From: Ettlia oleoabundans
Lineage: Eukaryota > Chlorophyta > Chlorophyceae > Chlamydomonadales
NCBI GenBank assembly: GCA_019693395.1
Contig: JAAMXP010001980.1
Location: forward strand, 1 to 64,000
Direction: 5' to 3'
DNA: 64,000 bases
Position 1 is the first letter of the stretch; the number at the start of each line of letters is the position of its first letter. The notes below the pieces were generated by a model. The model saw nothing but the letters and a program-made list of their open reading frames with translations. It had not been told where the DNA came from and ran no database searches. Below are positions 11,014-23,256 of this stretch, piece after piece. The translations under genes and the position numbers were made by a program.

Positions 11014-14000
11014 CTATGCCTCAAAGCTTCGTTCCAGAGGCGGCAATGTCTGATCGCTGAGCTGAGGTGGCTGCATCACTGTTGCTGAGCTGACTACTCC
11101 GCCCAAAATCGGCACACGGCGTCGATGCTGCTGCTCGGAGCTCCCGCTTTCGTTCTCACTTGCCTTATTCTTGTCAGATGCCACCCGGGCATCAGCCATA
11201 CTGTCGCCCCCGCTCACCCTGCTGCGGTCAGCTGCCTCAGCAGGCGGCTGCTGTGCTGCTGCCAGCGCTGCGTGTTGCAGCCCGCTGCGCAGGGCAAGCG
11301 CCAGCACCTGCTGGGGTGGCATGGCAGCCAACGCCTCACCCAGCACAACCAATGCGGGCTGTGTGAAGCGATAATGCGGGCTGGTGCGCTGCAGACGTTC
11401 ACCCAGCTGTGGAAACCCAGGGGCCTTGTAGCAGCCCCACCTGGCCATAGCCCACAGCAGGCCCACCACAGCAGGCAGCGGAGCACGCTGCACTGCGGCC
11501 AGCAGGGCGCGTCTGGCAGCTGAGTCAGGGCTCCTCATGAACAGCTGTGCCGCCAGAGGGCTGCCTAGCACAGCAAAGCCGTGCACCAGCTGGGCATACT
11601 CAAAAGGCTGCAGCTTGGGCAGCAGCTCAGCCGCACGCTTTACCATGGCAGTCAGCAGCCCAGGGGGCACCATGGGTGGCATTGCAGCAGTGCATGACAC
11701 TGCTCCGCCTGTGCTAGCTGTTGCCGATGACTCTTCATGGTCCCCCTGATCGTAAGGCTGCTGCTGCTGCTCCGGGTGCTGCCACTGGTCCCGCTGCCGC
11801 TGGCGCTCCATGGCCGCCAGCCCATCAACCAGTGTTGCCAGCGTGCGCGCCTCCAACACCGCTGGCCTCACAGCGCCCAGCAGGGCTGCCAGCGCTGCAG
11901 GCTGCAGCACATGGCCCAGCTGTCCAGCACTCCACCCCACAATGGCCAAGTGGCGTGGCTCAAAGCTGGCAGCTCGTGCCGCCACCTCTCGCTCCAACGC
12001 CTGCAGCCAACAAGGCACCGAGCAGCAGGTCGGGGAGTCATGATACAACACATACAAGCAAGAAGAAAGGCAGCCTATGATGTTGCAACGCTCCAAGATA
12101 TGCTTTCGTAAAAACAAGCCGCCAGGCGACTAGCCCCGGCGCCTGCCCGCCAGCCGCGTCAGCATCCTTGCCTTCAATAGGGCGTCAGTGCTGCGCGTGG
12201 CATGCCCAAGCTTTGCAAGCGCCCACAGCGTGCCGCTCAGCTCCTGTGGGGAAAAGGAGAAGGCTCGGGGCACAACCTCCAGTGCTACTGCGTCACACAG
12301 TTGTGCAGGGTGGTAGCCAAACTGCAAAGAAGGAGGGGATAGCGACAGGCATAAGAAACACCATCTAAACAATTTCCTTTGTGTTCATATCAGCCGCATG
12401 CCACGCTGGCTTTCAACACACAAGCAGTGAGATGTCACAATGAGGTAAGAGCAGGTTCGGCAGAGGAACATTCTTGATCTACTGATCAACACATAATCTA
12501 AATTAAGGAGGCATTCTGATATAAACTCATCTAAATCAAATGAAAGGAGAATTATGCAGGACATCAGGCACCCACGCTCCACCACCATACGCCTGTGTAC
12601 CTGCGCAAATGACCACACAATGTTGAACAGCTCCTGGGGCTTGAGGTCGCACACACGCAGCTCGGCCTCCTGCACGCACCAGCCAGCCAGTAGTAACAGG
12701 TAGGTGCAAACTCGCCACGTCAGCCAGCAGATAGAAAGGTTACAATGATGGTGGCAATGTCGGCACATGTGGGTCACACAACAGCCAGCCGCCAGTCAGC
12801 ACGAATCAGCCACATTCATCCGTCCATGCATCTGTCCGTTGAGATGCACGGCTCACCTGTGCCATGTCCTGCAAGAAGGGCGTACTGGGTTGAAACCCCG
12901 CACGACAGAGGCCCCACAGTAGGTTGGCCAGGTGCTGCCCCTCAAACTGACGCAGCAGCCCGGGGTGCTCGCAGCATAGGCGCACGATCCTGTGAAAAGA
13001 TGGGAAAGCGGGGACAGCAAACAGTTTTGGCTGCAATCACATGTTCCTCAGCAAGCATTGCAAGTTGCTGCTTGCCAAACTGCCCCTCAAATGTGGCTGG
13101 AAGAGAGAGGCACAGCGCCGATTAATCTATTCATGAGAGAGGCCACTCACCCGCTGAAGAGTGCATCATTGGAGCAGCCTAGTGAAGCCAGTGACCAGAC
13201 TAGCAGAGACAGGCCCTGGGGCTCAAAAGCGTGCAGCCGGCTCATTGCCGCTTCTCCCAGCTGGTGAAGGAAAGGCTGCGGCGGTTTGTGGCCCATGGTT
13301 GTATACGCCCAAGCAATGTTGGCCAATGACTGCACATATGTGGGGCGGTTTGTGAGGAAGGTGGACGAGATGGGGTGGACGATGTGCATGTCACAGGTGT
13401 AAGGATCAGTTGCAGCGTGTAGCCAGGTAGGAGAGAGAGCAAGGCAAAAACCAACAACAGAGCCCTTGACGGGCGTCGGTTGACGTGGCGGCATGCTGGA
13501 ATCCCAGTAATCCAGCCAGCTACCAATGGCAGTGCAGTTGAGCATTCTACACCTGAGGGCCAAAGGATTTCAGACGCGGCTGCAGGTTGATGGCAATGCC
13601 ATTCAGCGCTTCAGGCGGGAGAGTCTCCCCCTGCATCACTAATGCAAAAAGGGTGCATGATCCTCACCACAACAGGATGCAGGTTAATTCTTTACACAAA
13701 TCACACACTTGCCCCAAGCACAAGCGTAGCACAGGGAATGCAATTGCGTATTACTTGCAACCACGGAACAAGCCAGCACCAAAAGCACCACCAGCTGACG
13801 TGCTCCCAACAGACCTATGCCTGTGTTGAAGCCGGCAGACCAAATCCAAGCATACCCCCAGCACTGGGGCTAGTGCTGGATACCAGAGCACACAACAAAA
13901 AATCACTACCAACAATCAACAACCTGCACGGATTCATAAAGGTACGGACACCCACCCACCTCGCTAGCCAGGGCCCACAGCACATTTGACGCATCCTTGT

Positions 14001-17000
14001 CAGTGAAGGCTGCTGTGCGCTGTGCCAGCTGAGCGCCAGCATGGCGCAGCACCCGGGCTGCGGGCCAGCGCAGCTTTGCCAGGGACCAGGCCACCTTGGC
14101 CAGCTGTGAGGGTGTGAAGGCATCCAGCTGCTGCTCTGCACAGGAGGCTGCCGTCTCCAGCAGCTTGGGGCTGCTGCTGCCCATGCGAGCAAAGCTCCAC
14201 AGTGCCAGGCTCAGCGCCTGCGGGGCCCGGGGGGGCCGCGCGGGAACGGGCAGGGCGTGAGCGAGGGGAGGCACGGCAGAGGGCGGAAAGGATGGGTGGC
14301 AGTGTTGGGTGTATAGGAGCTTCGATGCATATCAGTCGGCATGGCATGAGCCGACTGACTTGCGTGACGTTGAGGCAGATAGGCAGCATATGTCCACGCA
14401 TGCAAGTGGGCTAAAGCATGAACCGTCTCAGCATTGTGCCGTCCTGTCCAGACCGAGGGAAGGAGGCAGCCTCTCCGCATGCTTAGCAGACCTGAGGGGA
14501 CAGATTCCTTAGTCGCTGGTTGGCCCAGCCCTCCACCGCCTCCAGCAGCTCAGCGGGCTGCAGCCCCATCTGGTGGAAAGCAGTCATGATCCTGAGGACG
14601 GGTGGAAGTGGATGGATGATGTGGGTGGACGGGAGTCTGTCACGCCAGGGCATGAGGCAATGACAGTTGCACGAAGGTAATTGCTAGGGGGTGTTTGTTG
14701 CATTTGACAGCCACAATCTGGCATGGCACCCAGCGTGCATGAGCAGCACGCTGAACCGCAGCGTGCTCTTCACTCTCGTGTTCGGCTCTCAGGGCTGACA
14801 TGAAGCTGATTAGCACTGCAACTCCCCTACATCCTCTGCTGCCTGCTGGTCACCCCGCGTGTTGGTACCACACACATTGCCTCAGCAACGCCCTTCATAC
14901 CAAATACAATGCCTCAGAAACCTCTGTGACTGCACCCAAAACACTTGTACACACACCTCAGCACATCCTGCAAGTCCGCGCCCGCAATACGAGCCACTGT
15001 CTGGCGCGCCAGTGCACCAAACAACGTGCCGTCGTCGGCCGCCCCGTCAGCAGATGCACGGTCATCTTCAGGATTCAGTCCATTGCGGCTGTACACGCGT
15101 GCCACGTCAGCCAGCTCAGCGGGCCCGTACCGCTTGATGCTGGGCAGGATGACTGCGGTACAGTTGGGCAGCAGGTGGAGGGGTAGTAATTGGTTATGCT
15201 GAGGGCAAATTGTATTAATGTTGCCGAAGGGTGGCCGGCAAATACAGCCAGGGTGTGGAGAGCGCAGTAGAAGCAGCTCAGCTGATTTGACAGGGCACTA
15301 TTTAACAGGGCACTACCACTGAATTGGTGTTGCAGAGTGCCACAGTCAACGCTCTCTCCATGCCACACGCTCGAGGCGCATACAGAGCCCTGCCACGTGG
15401 CTGGAGGGGACCTCACCAGGAACAAAGGCGAGATAGAAGGGTTCATCCACATGCCCCAGGCGTGACATGTTCCACAGCACGTTGCTCAGAGCGCGGGGGT
15501 CGGCTCCAAAATCGTGCCGCACAGCCAGGCATGCATCAGCAATCAGGTCAACGCAATATTGGCCTGCAGGCAGGAGGACGGCACGGGGGGATGCAGCTTG
15601 GCTGCAAGGTAACCAGGGTGGTTTGGACAGATTGAGGGGACACAATTAGTAAGCGGAGAGAGTGGCAGCAGTTCTGGAGCAGCAGCAAGCACAGCAGATC
15701 CCCAACCGCCCACTGACCAACATCCGTTGCAAACTGCGATCGCCCAGTGCCCACCTGGGAAGAAGTCCAGGGCCACAAAAGCATAGGTGGACATGGCCAG
15801 ATGATGCACTTCAAAGCGCGCCAGGACACCCGGCTGTTCAAGGTGGGTTGCAACGGCCGACAGCAGCTGTGGAGGGCATTGCCTCAGTTGAGCAAGACCC
15901 CACAGCACCCTGCAGGCACACAGCAGCCCAGGCAGGCGGGGAGGTGGGTGGCGGTGACGGCCAGGTGTGCACTCCTGCACAAATAACCAGCTGATAGCAC
16001 AAGGGCAGCGCAGCAGCCCCGCAGGAGGCACCACGCACTGGTATCCACCCACACTTGGTGCAGCCGCATCAACTGCCTGCATGTCACCACCCCACCACCA
16101 AGACCGCCGCATCACCTGGCAACATCCCCCGGAGACATCTCCTCCACTCGCTCCTGCAGCAGGGCTGCGCTGACTTGCAGCAGCCGCGGCTGCGGGTGGC
16201 GCAGCTGCCCACAAGCCCACACAACCGTGCTCAGCATGCCTGTGTGCGGAACATCCTCCCCTCTTGGATGCCCTTCTGTCACGGATGCTGCCTCTTGTCC
16301 TCCTGCTGCCTCTGCCGGTTGCAACTGTGTGGCAAGGCTACTACTGCCTGCTGCACCGCCGCTGCCGACATCTCCAACATCTGAGGGCCAGCCCGCACAC
16401 TGGCTGCTAGCACTGCTGCGCCCCTCCTGCCCAGCCATTGCTTTATCAGTAGATGCACCTCGAAACAACAAAACTCCCTCCTCTTCACTACCACCTGACA
16501 GGCTGCCAAGCGTGCTGCTGCTGCTGCTGTCGCCGGTATACGGCTTTTCTGCTGGTGGTCGTGCCAAAACCTCTGGGGCATGCCCGTCATCTGTCCCATC
16601 TGCTGCTGGTGAGGCCCCAAGCTCCTCAATCTGCTCCACATTCAACCTGGCCTGCAGCCTTCCATACAGCAGATCTGTGGTTGCCCGCAGGAGAGCCTGC
16701 TGTGAATCTGCCCGCAGCGCGGCCAGCGCCCACAGCAGCGTCACAAGCGACTGCAGGCAGCAGCAAACAATTGGGCACTATTTATGTCGCCGTGGAGACA
16801 TGGGAAATGACACCAAGGTGCTTACCAACGATTCACAGCAAAAACAACCTGCTGCTTCGTCGACTATAAACCAGTGGCATGCCTGTCTGTTTGAAGGCGA
16901 ACAAGCCCTGCATATCAGCAAGATATACAGCCCAGCCCAGTGCCCACCTTGGTAGGGAGTAAAGCCAGCCCAGAATCGGGGCGCAATAAAGCTCCCGCTG

Positions 17001-18265
17001 CTGCCTGCATGCAAGCCTCGCAGGGCATGCAGCCCAGGCGCCCTGCTCCCCACAGCAGCAGCACCACCTTGCTGGCCGGGGTGCCCTCAAACCAGGCCTT
17101 CCAATCCCGCTGCTGTGCAGCAAACGGCTGCTGCACCTGCTGCGGGTTACCTAACTCCTGGCCCGGTCCAGGCTGATGAGGCTGCACTTGTGGCTGCTGA
17201 CGCTGTGAACGTGATAGCCTGTCCTCTTGGCTGTTGCTGTGCTGCTCACCCGCAAGTCCCGCTTGCAGCAGGTGGCGGCAGCCCTGTGACACAGAGAGGC
17301 TGCTGGATGCGACAGCCCATATGAGCTCCGCAAACCCCGCAGCACTGTAATCCTCAGCTTGCCAACTGCACGCCGCCTGCTGCAAGGCCTTTATGAAAGG
17401 CTTTGAGGCGCCGCCTGCCAGAACATAGCACCTGCGGCAAGAAAGGCGGGAGGCAGTGACTGTGAGATCGACTGATTACCAGCGCCCCTGCTGAGGGTAG
17501 CAACTACCCATGTGTGGTGCTGCACCCTTCTACTCAAAGTTTACGTGTCCATTACATACCTGTCAAACGGATGCTGACAAGCAGCAGATACACGGCAGCA
17601 GATACAAGGCAGCAGACAGTAGAAGATTGTCCATTGCGCTGGAGCAGCAGCAGCAGCAGCAGCCATGGGAACAGCGCGTGTCCTACCTGCAGACAAAGCC
17701 CAGCTGATCAGGCGTCAATGCCACCAGTTGGCGTCTTGTCAGCTCCTCCAAGGCCACCAGAGCCCGCAGGGCAGCCACCTCCTGCAGCGAGCCTGGCACT
17801 GGGTGCAGCGCAGGGTTGCGGCGTTGGGCAGCCCAGGCCGCCACCACGTGCGCCTCTGTGAAGCGGCCACCTTTTCCCGGCTGTGCCAGGCGCTGCAATA
17901 CCGCCGCAAAGGTATCGGCATCGCGGGAGGCTGCCTCTAATTGCTGCACGCTCACAGGGCTGCTGACTGTCAATACCGGCTGGGCGTTGGCCGACGAATC
18001 CGTGGCGCTGCACGTTGCATCACGTCGTGGTGGTCGTGTAGGTTGCTTGCTGCGGGCGCCAGCTGCAGCTCTCTGCCATCTCAGACAGACTGAAGCACTG
18101 TTGATTGAAATTGGAAGCAAGGGGGCCGCGCCATATCGCCTGCAACCAAGGCACCCAAACCTGCACAGCTCATAGCAGCAGCGGCCAGCGGCAGCACCCA
18201 CCGGCAATCCACGGCGGCAGCGTTCCGCCACAGTGATCTTACGTTTGCGCCGCGGAAAAATCCAT
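11014..18265 (-). CDS. Octotricopeptide (OPR)-type repeat protein, likely organelle RNA factor
   Basis: A large helical-repeat protein of roughly 1,380 residues in about 15 exons. OPR proteins are nucleus-encoded factors that bind specific organelle transcripts in green algae; the target here is unknown. Repeats of the form L-x-x-x-x-W-x-x-A-x-L-G recur along the whole length, for example VLWGLAQLRQCPPQLL, LSNVLWNMSRLGHVDEPF, LSLALWSFARMGSSSPKLL, LANIAWAYTTMGHKPPQPF, LFNIVWSFAQ and LSGTLWALAKLGHATRSTD. The best start is ATG at 18265. It gives a 23-nt first exon that splices in phase from GTAAGA to an acceptor before 18139 and leads into an Arg/Ser/Ala-rich targeting-like N-terminus. Ser/Gly/Gln-rich insertions interrupt the repeats near 16150-16650 and 17150-17300. 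One intron uses a GC donor (AAG|GCAAGG, near 12165), joining DALLK to ALEREVAARAA. No RAP domain is obvious at the C-terminus. A FAST-kinase-like or HPR repeat protein is an alternative name for the same architecture. Confidence 0.85.
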
Positions 18266-19138
18266 ACCGCTTGTGCCGACCAGGCGGCTACAAGGCGCCT
18301 GCGGGCATTAGTGGCGTTCGAGGGTGGTGTTTACACACACAATGAACGCAGATTTCACAACATTTCCGCTGAATATGGCATGATTATGACGACCAGCAAG
18401 CAAGCACCATGCATGCCGCTCCCTGCTGAGCATGTCACAGCGGCGGGCTCAGCGCCCTGGGGAAATGGGGGGCTCCGGCGCTCTTAAGCCCGCCTTGTGT
18501 CACACTGGAATGGCCTTTTCGTTCCGTGTGAGCCCTTGGTCCATTTACACCTCTTCCGCACACCAATTGGCTGCCACATCTCACATTGGCCGGCCAACCA
18601 CCACTCCTCCCTGTGCTCCAAGCAGGCGTCAACGGGCCCTCTGACATCCACAGACATCTGGGTGCTACACAAACACTCCGCATTCCACCCGCAGAGCGGC
18701 CGGCCCAGTTCTCGCGCCCTGCCCGCTGGCACCGGAACAGGTGAGCCGTTGTCCCTCCTAATGCCAGTTGATGGAGAACCCAACCTAAACGAGCTTTCAT
18801 GTGCTGAAGGGCCGCTGGTTGGCAAGCCGCGGGGCTTGTGAGGCCTTTGCAGTTGATCTGTGTGGACATGCGTAGGACGGGCAGCCACAGGGGCTGCCTC
18901 TGTCTATCCATGCCGGCTCAGAACACTCCTAGAGGTCCCAAGCTGTTGGCCGTTGGTGGCAATTGCGCTGCTCCATGCCACTGCTTGCCCCTGCGCTGCC
19001 GCTGCCGTTGGTGATAAGCGGAAATGGCTGGGTCTGTTACCATGCTCATACAGCAATCTTTTATCTACACATGTTGTTGTCCACTTGTGCAGGCCCTTTG
19101 TGGCTCCGTGCTTACGTGCGCACATCCCCGCTGCCACC
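18266..19138. promoter_or_regulatory. Divergent intergenic region between OPR gene and CDC14
   Basis: About 870 bp separate the two start codons. No coding exon is supported inside it. It should hold both promoters; no distinct motif was recognised. Confidence 0.45.
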
Positions 19139-22100
19139 ATGGACTCATATTCAGCAGATGACCTGCGGGCGGCGGCAGAGGTCATCCCCAGCCGCCTCTA
19201 CTTCCACTGCCTGCAGCAGCCCATGACCCTCACCACCGCGCCCCCCAACTCCATTTGCGTGCACTTGGATGCGGACCTCATCTATGAGCCCTTCTGTGCC
19301 GACTTTGGCCCCTGCAACCTGGCGCACACCTGGCGGTTCTGCCAGCGCGTCAACGAGCTGCTGCAGAGGGTGCGCTCCTGGGTTGGCAGGGCATGGGCGG
19401 TTAGCTGCTGCCTGGCTCCACAGGGCTGCATTACCGACAGAAGTCTACCAGCCCGTTCAGGACTTGACCCATTGGGGCCGCTTGACTGCCTCCCCCACTA
19501 AGTGCACTACCGAGATCCCAGGCTCACTGCAACAAAGCTCAACTGCACTTGCCCCTTGCCCCCGTCCTTTGCCCGCAGGCCCATGGGCGCCGCGTGTACC
19601 TGTTGGTGGGCAGCCACCCCCACAAGCGTGCCAACGCCGCCGCGCTGATGGGCATCTACTGCGTGCTGCACCTGGGGTGGACCCCGGAGGAGGCATACCA
19701 GCCCCTGCGCCCCCTCCAGCCGTTTGCCGGCTTCAGGGATGCTTCCTGCGGCGTGCCCACATACACACTGCCCGTGCAGCAGGTCATCGCCGGCATGTAC
19801 CGCGCTAAGGAGGTGGGTGGGTGAAGCGGTATTTGCAGTTGCTGGTCATCCAGTGGTCCAAACATCGGCGGGTTGGCTGGATGAGTTGGTTGTCTATCAT
19901 GGCTGGATTGCTTGCTGACCTGCCTGACACTGCATGGGTTCAACCAGTTGCTCACAGCTCGTTCTGCAAGGCCCATGCTACGCAAGCTATCACTGTACTC
20001 CTGCCATTGGTGGTTTACGCCCTGCAGGTTGGGTTCATCAACTGGCACAAGGGCGAGCAGTTTGACGTGGAGGAGTACGAGCACTATGAGCAGGTGGGCG
20101 CCAGGCTCAATGGTCTTCGGTTGTATGGTGCAGCCTGCTGTTCTTCACAGCGCAAAGCCGGGCGTGCAGAGTAATGTGGGGATGCGTTTGAATTTGGAAG
20201 GGATGCCAAGTTCTGTCCTCACCCTGGGGCTGCTATTTCGCCAATGGCACCCGGCTGCATGGCTGTCTGCTGGTGGCAGGCCATAGCTGCAACCGCCATC
20301 TGTCGACCTCAAGCAACCCATTTGCTCCTTGGGATTCTCCCTGCGTGCCGATGTAGGTGGAAAATGGCGACTTGAACTGGATCGTCCCAGGCAAACTGAT
20401 GGCCTTCAGCGGCCCCTCAGCTCAGCCCAAGCACTTTGGCGGCTGGCGCACATACAGTGAGTGCTTGCCTGCTGCTGCCGCCAGCCACATGATTTCCCTT
20501 GAAACTGCACCTCCATGCCTTGACTTCAAGCACTACCTGCGTGCTCCCTTGGTTTCTCTGGGGTGAACCTTCCGTCCTTCAATTGTGACCGTGTTTGCAG
20601 TGCCCGAGGATTACATCGAATACTTCCGCGAGCACAATGTGAGCGCCGTGGTGCGGCTGAACAAGAAGATGTACGAGTCCACTCGCTTCTCGCAGTACGG
20701 AGTGCGGCATTACGAGATGTACTTCCCAGACGGGACCTGCCCCTCTGAGCAGATTTTACTGCGCTTCCTGGAGGTGGCAGAGCGTGAGCCTGGCGCACTT
20801 GCTGTGAGTGAGAGGGGATGCTGGGCATAGGAAGGGTTTTAGGGCAAGGGGAGGGCTATTAGGCAGGCAGGTGGGACTGGCAAGGAAGGTGGCAAGGTGT
20901 AACTTGTGACACGTGTGAACAGATGGTCGGGGAGGATGACTGGCGAGCAGGCAGCCAGCGCAAATGCTGTCAGTTGCCTGCAACTGGTTGTTAGTCTTTA
21001 TGTTTCCTCCGGAACCTGCACCCCTCCTCACCTCCTCCCTCTTATGCCCTGCCCCTTCTTGGGCGCTGCTGCAGATTCACTGCAAGGCTGGGCTGGGGCG
21101 CACGGGTGTGCTCATCTGCTCCTTCATGATCAAGCACTTTGGATTCACTGCTGAGGAGGCCATGGGTTACATCAGGGTGTGCCGCCCCGGCTCAGTGATC
21201 GGTCCACAGCAGCACTACCTTGTACACTACGGGCCCGCACTGCAGCGCCTGGGTCAAGAAATGCGTGCCGCAAAGGGACTACCCGAGCCAGCTGGCAGCG
21301 GCCTTGTGGGCGCAGTGGCGCCACGCATCAACCTGCGTGCCGACGCCACGGCGAGTGCCCAAGCGCGGCCCGCTCCGCGTCCCCCGCCAGCGGCCCCCGT
21401 GGCCGTGCCCGCAGCACCACAGCAGCAGCCACCAGCAGAGCGCAGGGCGGCAGTGGCAAGCGCGGCGCTGGGCCGGCTGGAGATTCAGGAGGGTGAGGGC
21501 TCCTTGCTTTGGTTTACTGCCCTGGCCGCCGACAGCTGGGCACTTGGATGAGGGAGCTCTTCTCATGCCTGACACTCTCACATAATGGGCAGATGGGCCA
21601 TGCTCAAAATGAGCAGCACGTTGGGCATGACTGTGGCACACAAAATCCTCATCCTTCCTCCTGGCAACCCTCCCTCTTGTCCCACCTGGCCTTGTTTACC
21701 CCACGCAGAGCCTGACTACATGGTGTCAGTGCCCTCCTCCACCCCACCCCCGGCCTCACCCAACAAACCCGGCCAGGCACGTGGCGCCCCTGTGCACGTC
21801 CACGTCACTGTGCCAGAGGCCCCACGAGTCGCCTCACTCAGCATGCAGCCACCTGTGGCCGTTGCGGCGCCGTTGGCACCCGCGCCCAGCACTGCCAGCA
21901 GCCGTGTCTCCACGCCTTCTCGCAAGGCCTCCCAGTCCAGCGCAGCCAGCCACAGCGTGGCCAGCCAGCCCGGTAGCGGTGCAGCCACACCGGCAGCGGC
22001 ATCTCCAGCGGGTCAGCGGGCTCCTCCCTCCTCCTCCAAGCGCATGCTGGCGCCCAATGGCCAGCCCCGCAAGATACCCATGGCCATGGACTTCAACGAG

Positions 22101-22594
22101 GGTGAGGAATCTCACAAGGCCTGTGTGTAGTGTCACCGTGAATCATGTGCCTAAACAAGGCTGCCCCCCCACCTGGAAAGGAGGTGTGAACCTAGGGAAT
22201 CTAGAAAACGCACTAGCTGCCTGGTACCAACCTTTCCGCCGCTCCCCTATCCTCATGGTTATCTTCCGGAAAACTGAAGTCCTGACCTCCTTCTTGCCAT
22301 CGTTTCTCTGGCGACGGGTGTTGCACCTGCGGACCTTTCTTAGTCCACCCTTCATCTGACAGCTGCTTGCTATCTCCTGTTGCAGTGGCTCCCGCTGACC
22401 TTGAAGACCGTGACGCCAGCGACAGCTGGACCGTGGGCTCCCGCCCACAGGAGGAGCGCTACACTGGCGGCAGCCGTGTGGGCGCCTTTGCTGCGGCAGC
22501 AGGACGGGGGGCCAGCGCCTTTGTGGAGGCCTTCCGTTCTGTGGTGGGCAACCACCGCACGACATACAGCTCCCGCCATAGCGGCACGCACTGA
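19139..22594 (+). CDS. CDC14-type dual-specificity protein phosphatase
   Basis: CDC14 removes phosphate from CDK-type Ser-Pro sites and acts in mitotic exit, ciliary biology and DNA repair, depending on lineage. The start is the ATG at 19139 in a CCACC context ([12 protein letters not shown]). The N-terminal DSP-like domain spans the first exons, with [33 protein letters not shown] and [20 protein letters not shown], all typical of the family. The catalytic domain contains [13 protein letters not shown] and the P-loop [10 protein letters not shown], with nucleophilic Cys and Arg intact, then [17 protein letters not shown] long Ser/Pro/Ala-rich tail follows in later exons (from about 21340), and the protein ends in a short exon at 22386-22594 finishing SSRHSGTH. 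The tail is likely disordered and a regulatory target. The gene is divergent from the OPR gene and converges on the amidase. Confidence 0.97.
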
Positions 22595-23256
22595 GCCAAC
22601 CAGACAGCTGGCAGCTGAAGTTCTTGGGAAGCAGCAGCGAGAAGCGGTCTAGTTTGTAGCACCTGCAGCACAGTTCTTGTGCCATCGAGGCCACATTCAT
22701 TGACATTTTGCGGCAGCATCAATGGTATTGAAAGCAGCAACAAGTTGGCAGCAGTTTTCTAAGCGAGACACTAGTAGATGCAGCACAATGATGGCTGTTT
22801 ACGCCATTCCCGTGCTCTGCTGTTCTTAGACATCAAGTAGGTAGTTAGCTAGCCCGGTGACTGTTTTGTTAGAATCAGAGCAGGCAAACCGTAGGCAGAC
22901 GTGTTTCCAAAATGAACCGGTGCTGACGCGTTGCAGACTGTGTTCCACTCCCACCCAAACGCCTTTCGCGACGACTTTTCCACATGAATGTTTGTCCAAC
23001 ACCAACCCCCCTGGATTTGTTATTGCCTTCCCCACCCTGGCGTCTGCCGCCGGTGTTGTCTCTTGTCCCTGTTCAAGCCTTGGCAAAATGTTGATGACCA
23101 CTCCTGCCCTTATGCTATTCTTCAAGTTTTTTGTTTGACAGTGCCTCAGCGTTTATGTGCTGGCGGCTCTTTGTGCTGCAACCGCATCAAACGAACCCAT
23201 GTAAAAACGAGAGGGCTTCTATACAAATCGCTTGGGCGGTGAGATAAGCTTGCGTC
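22595..23256. other. Convergent 3' region between CDC14 and amidase
   Basis: No coding exon is supported. The stretch probably contains the two 3' untranslated regions. A TGTAA on the plus strand near 23201 is about 600 nt past the CDC14 stop. Confidence 0.45.
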
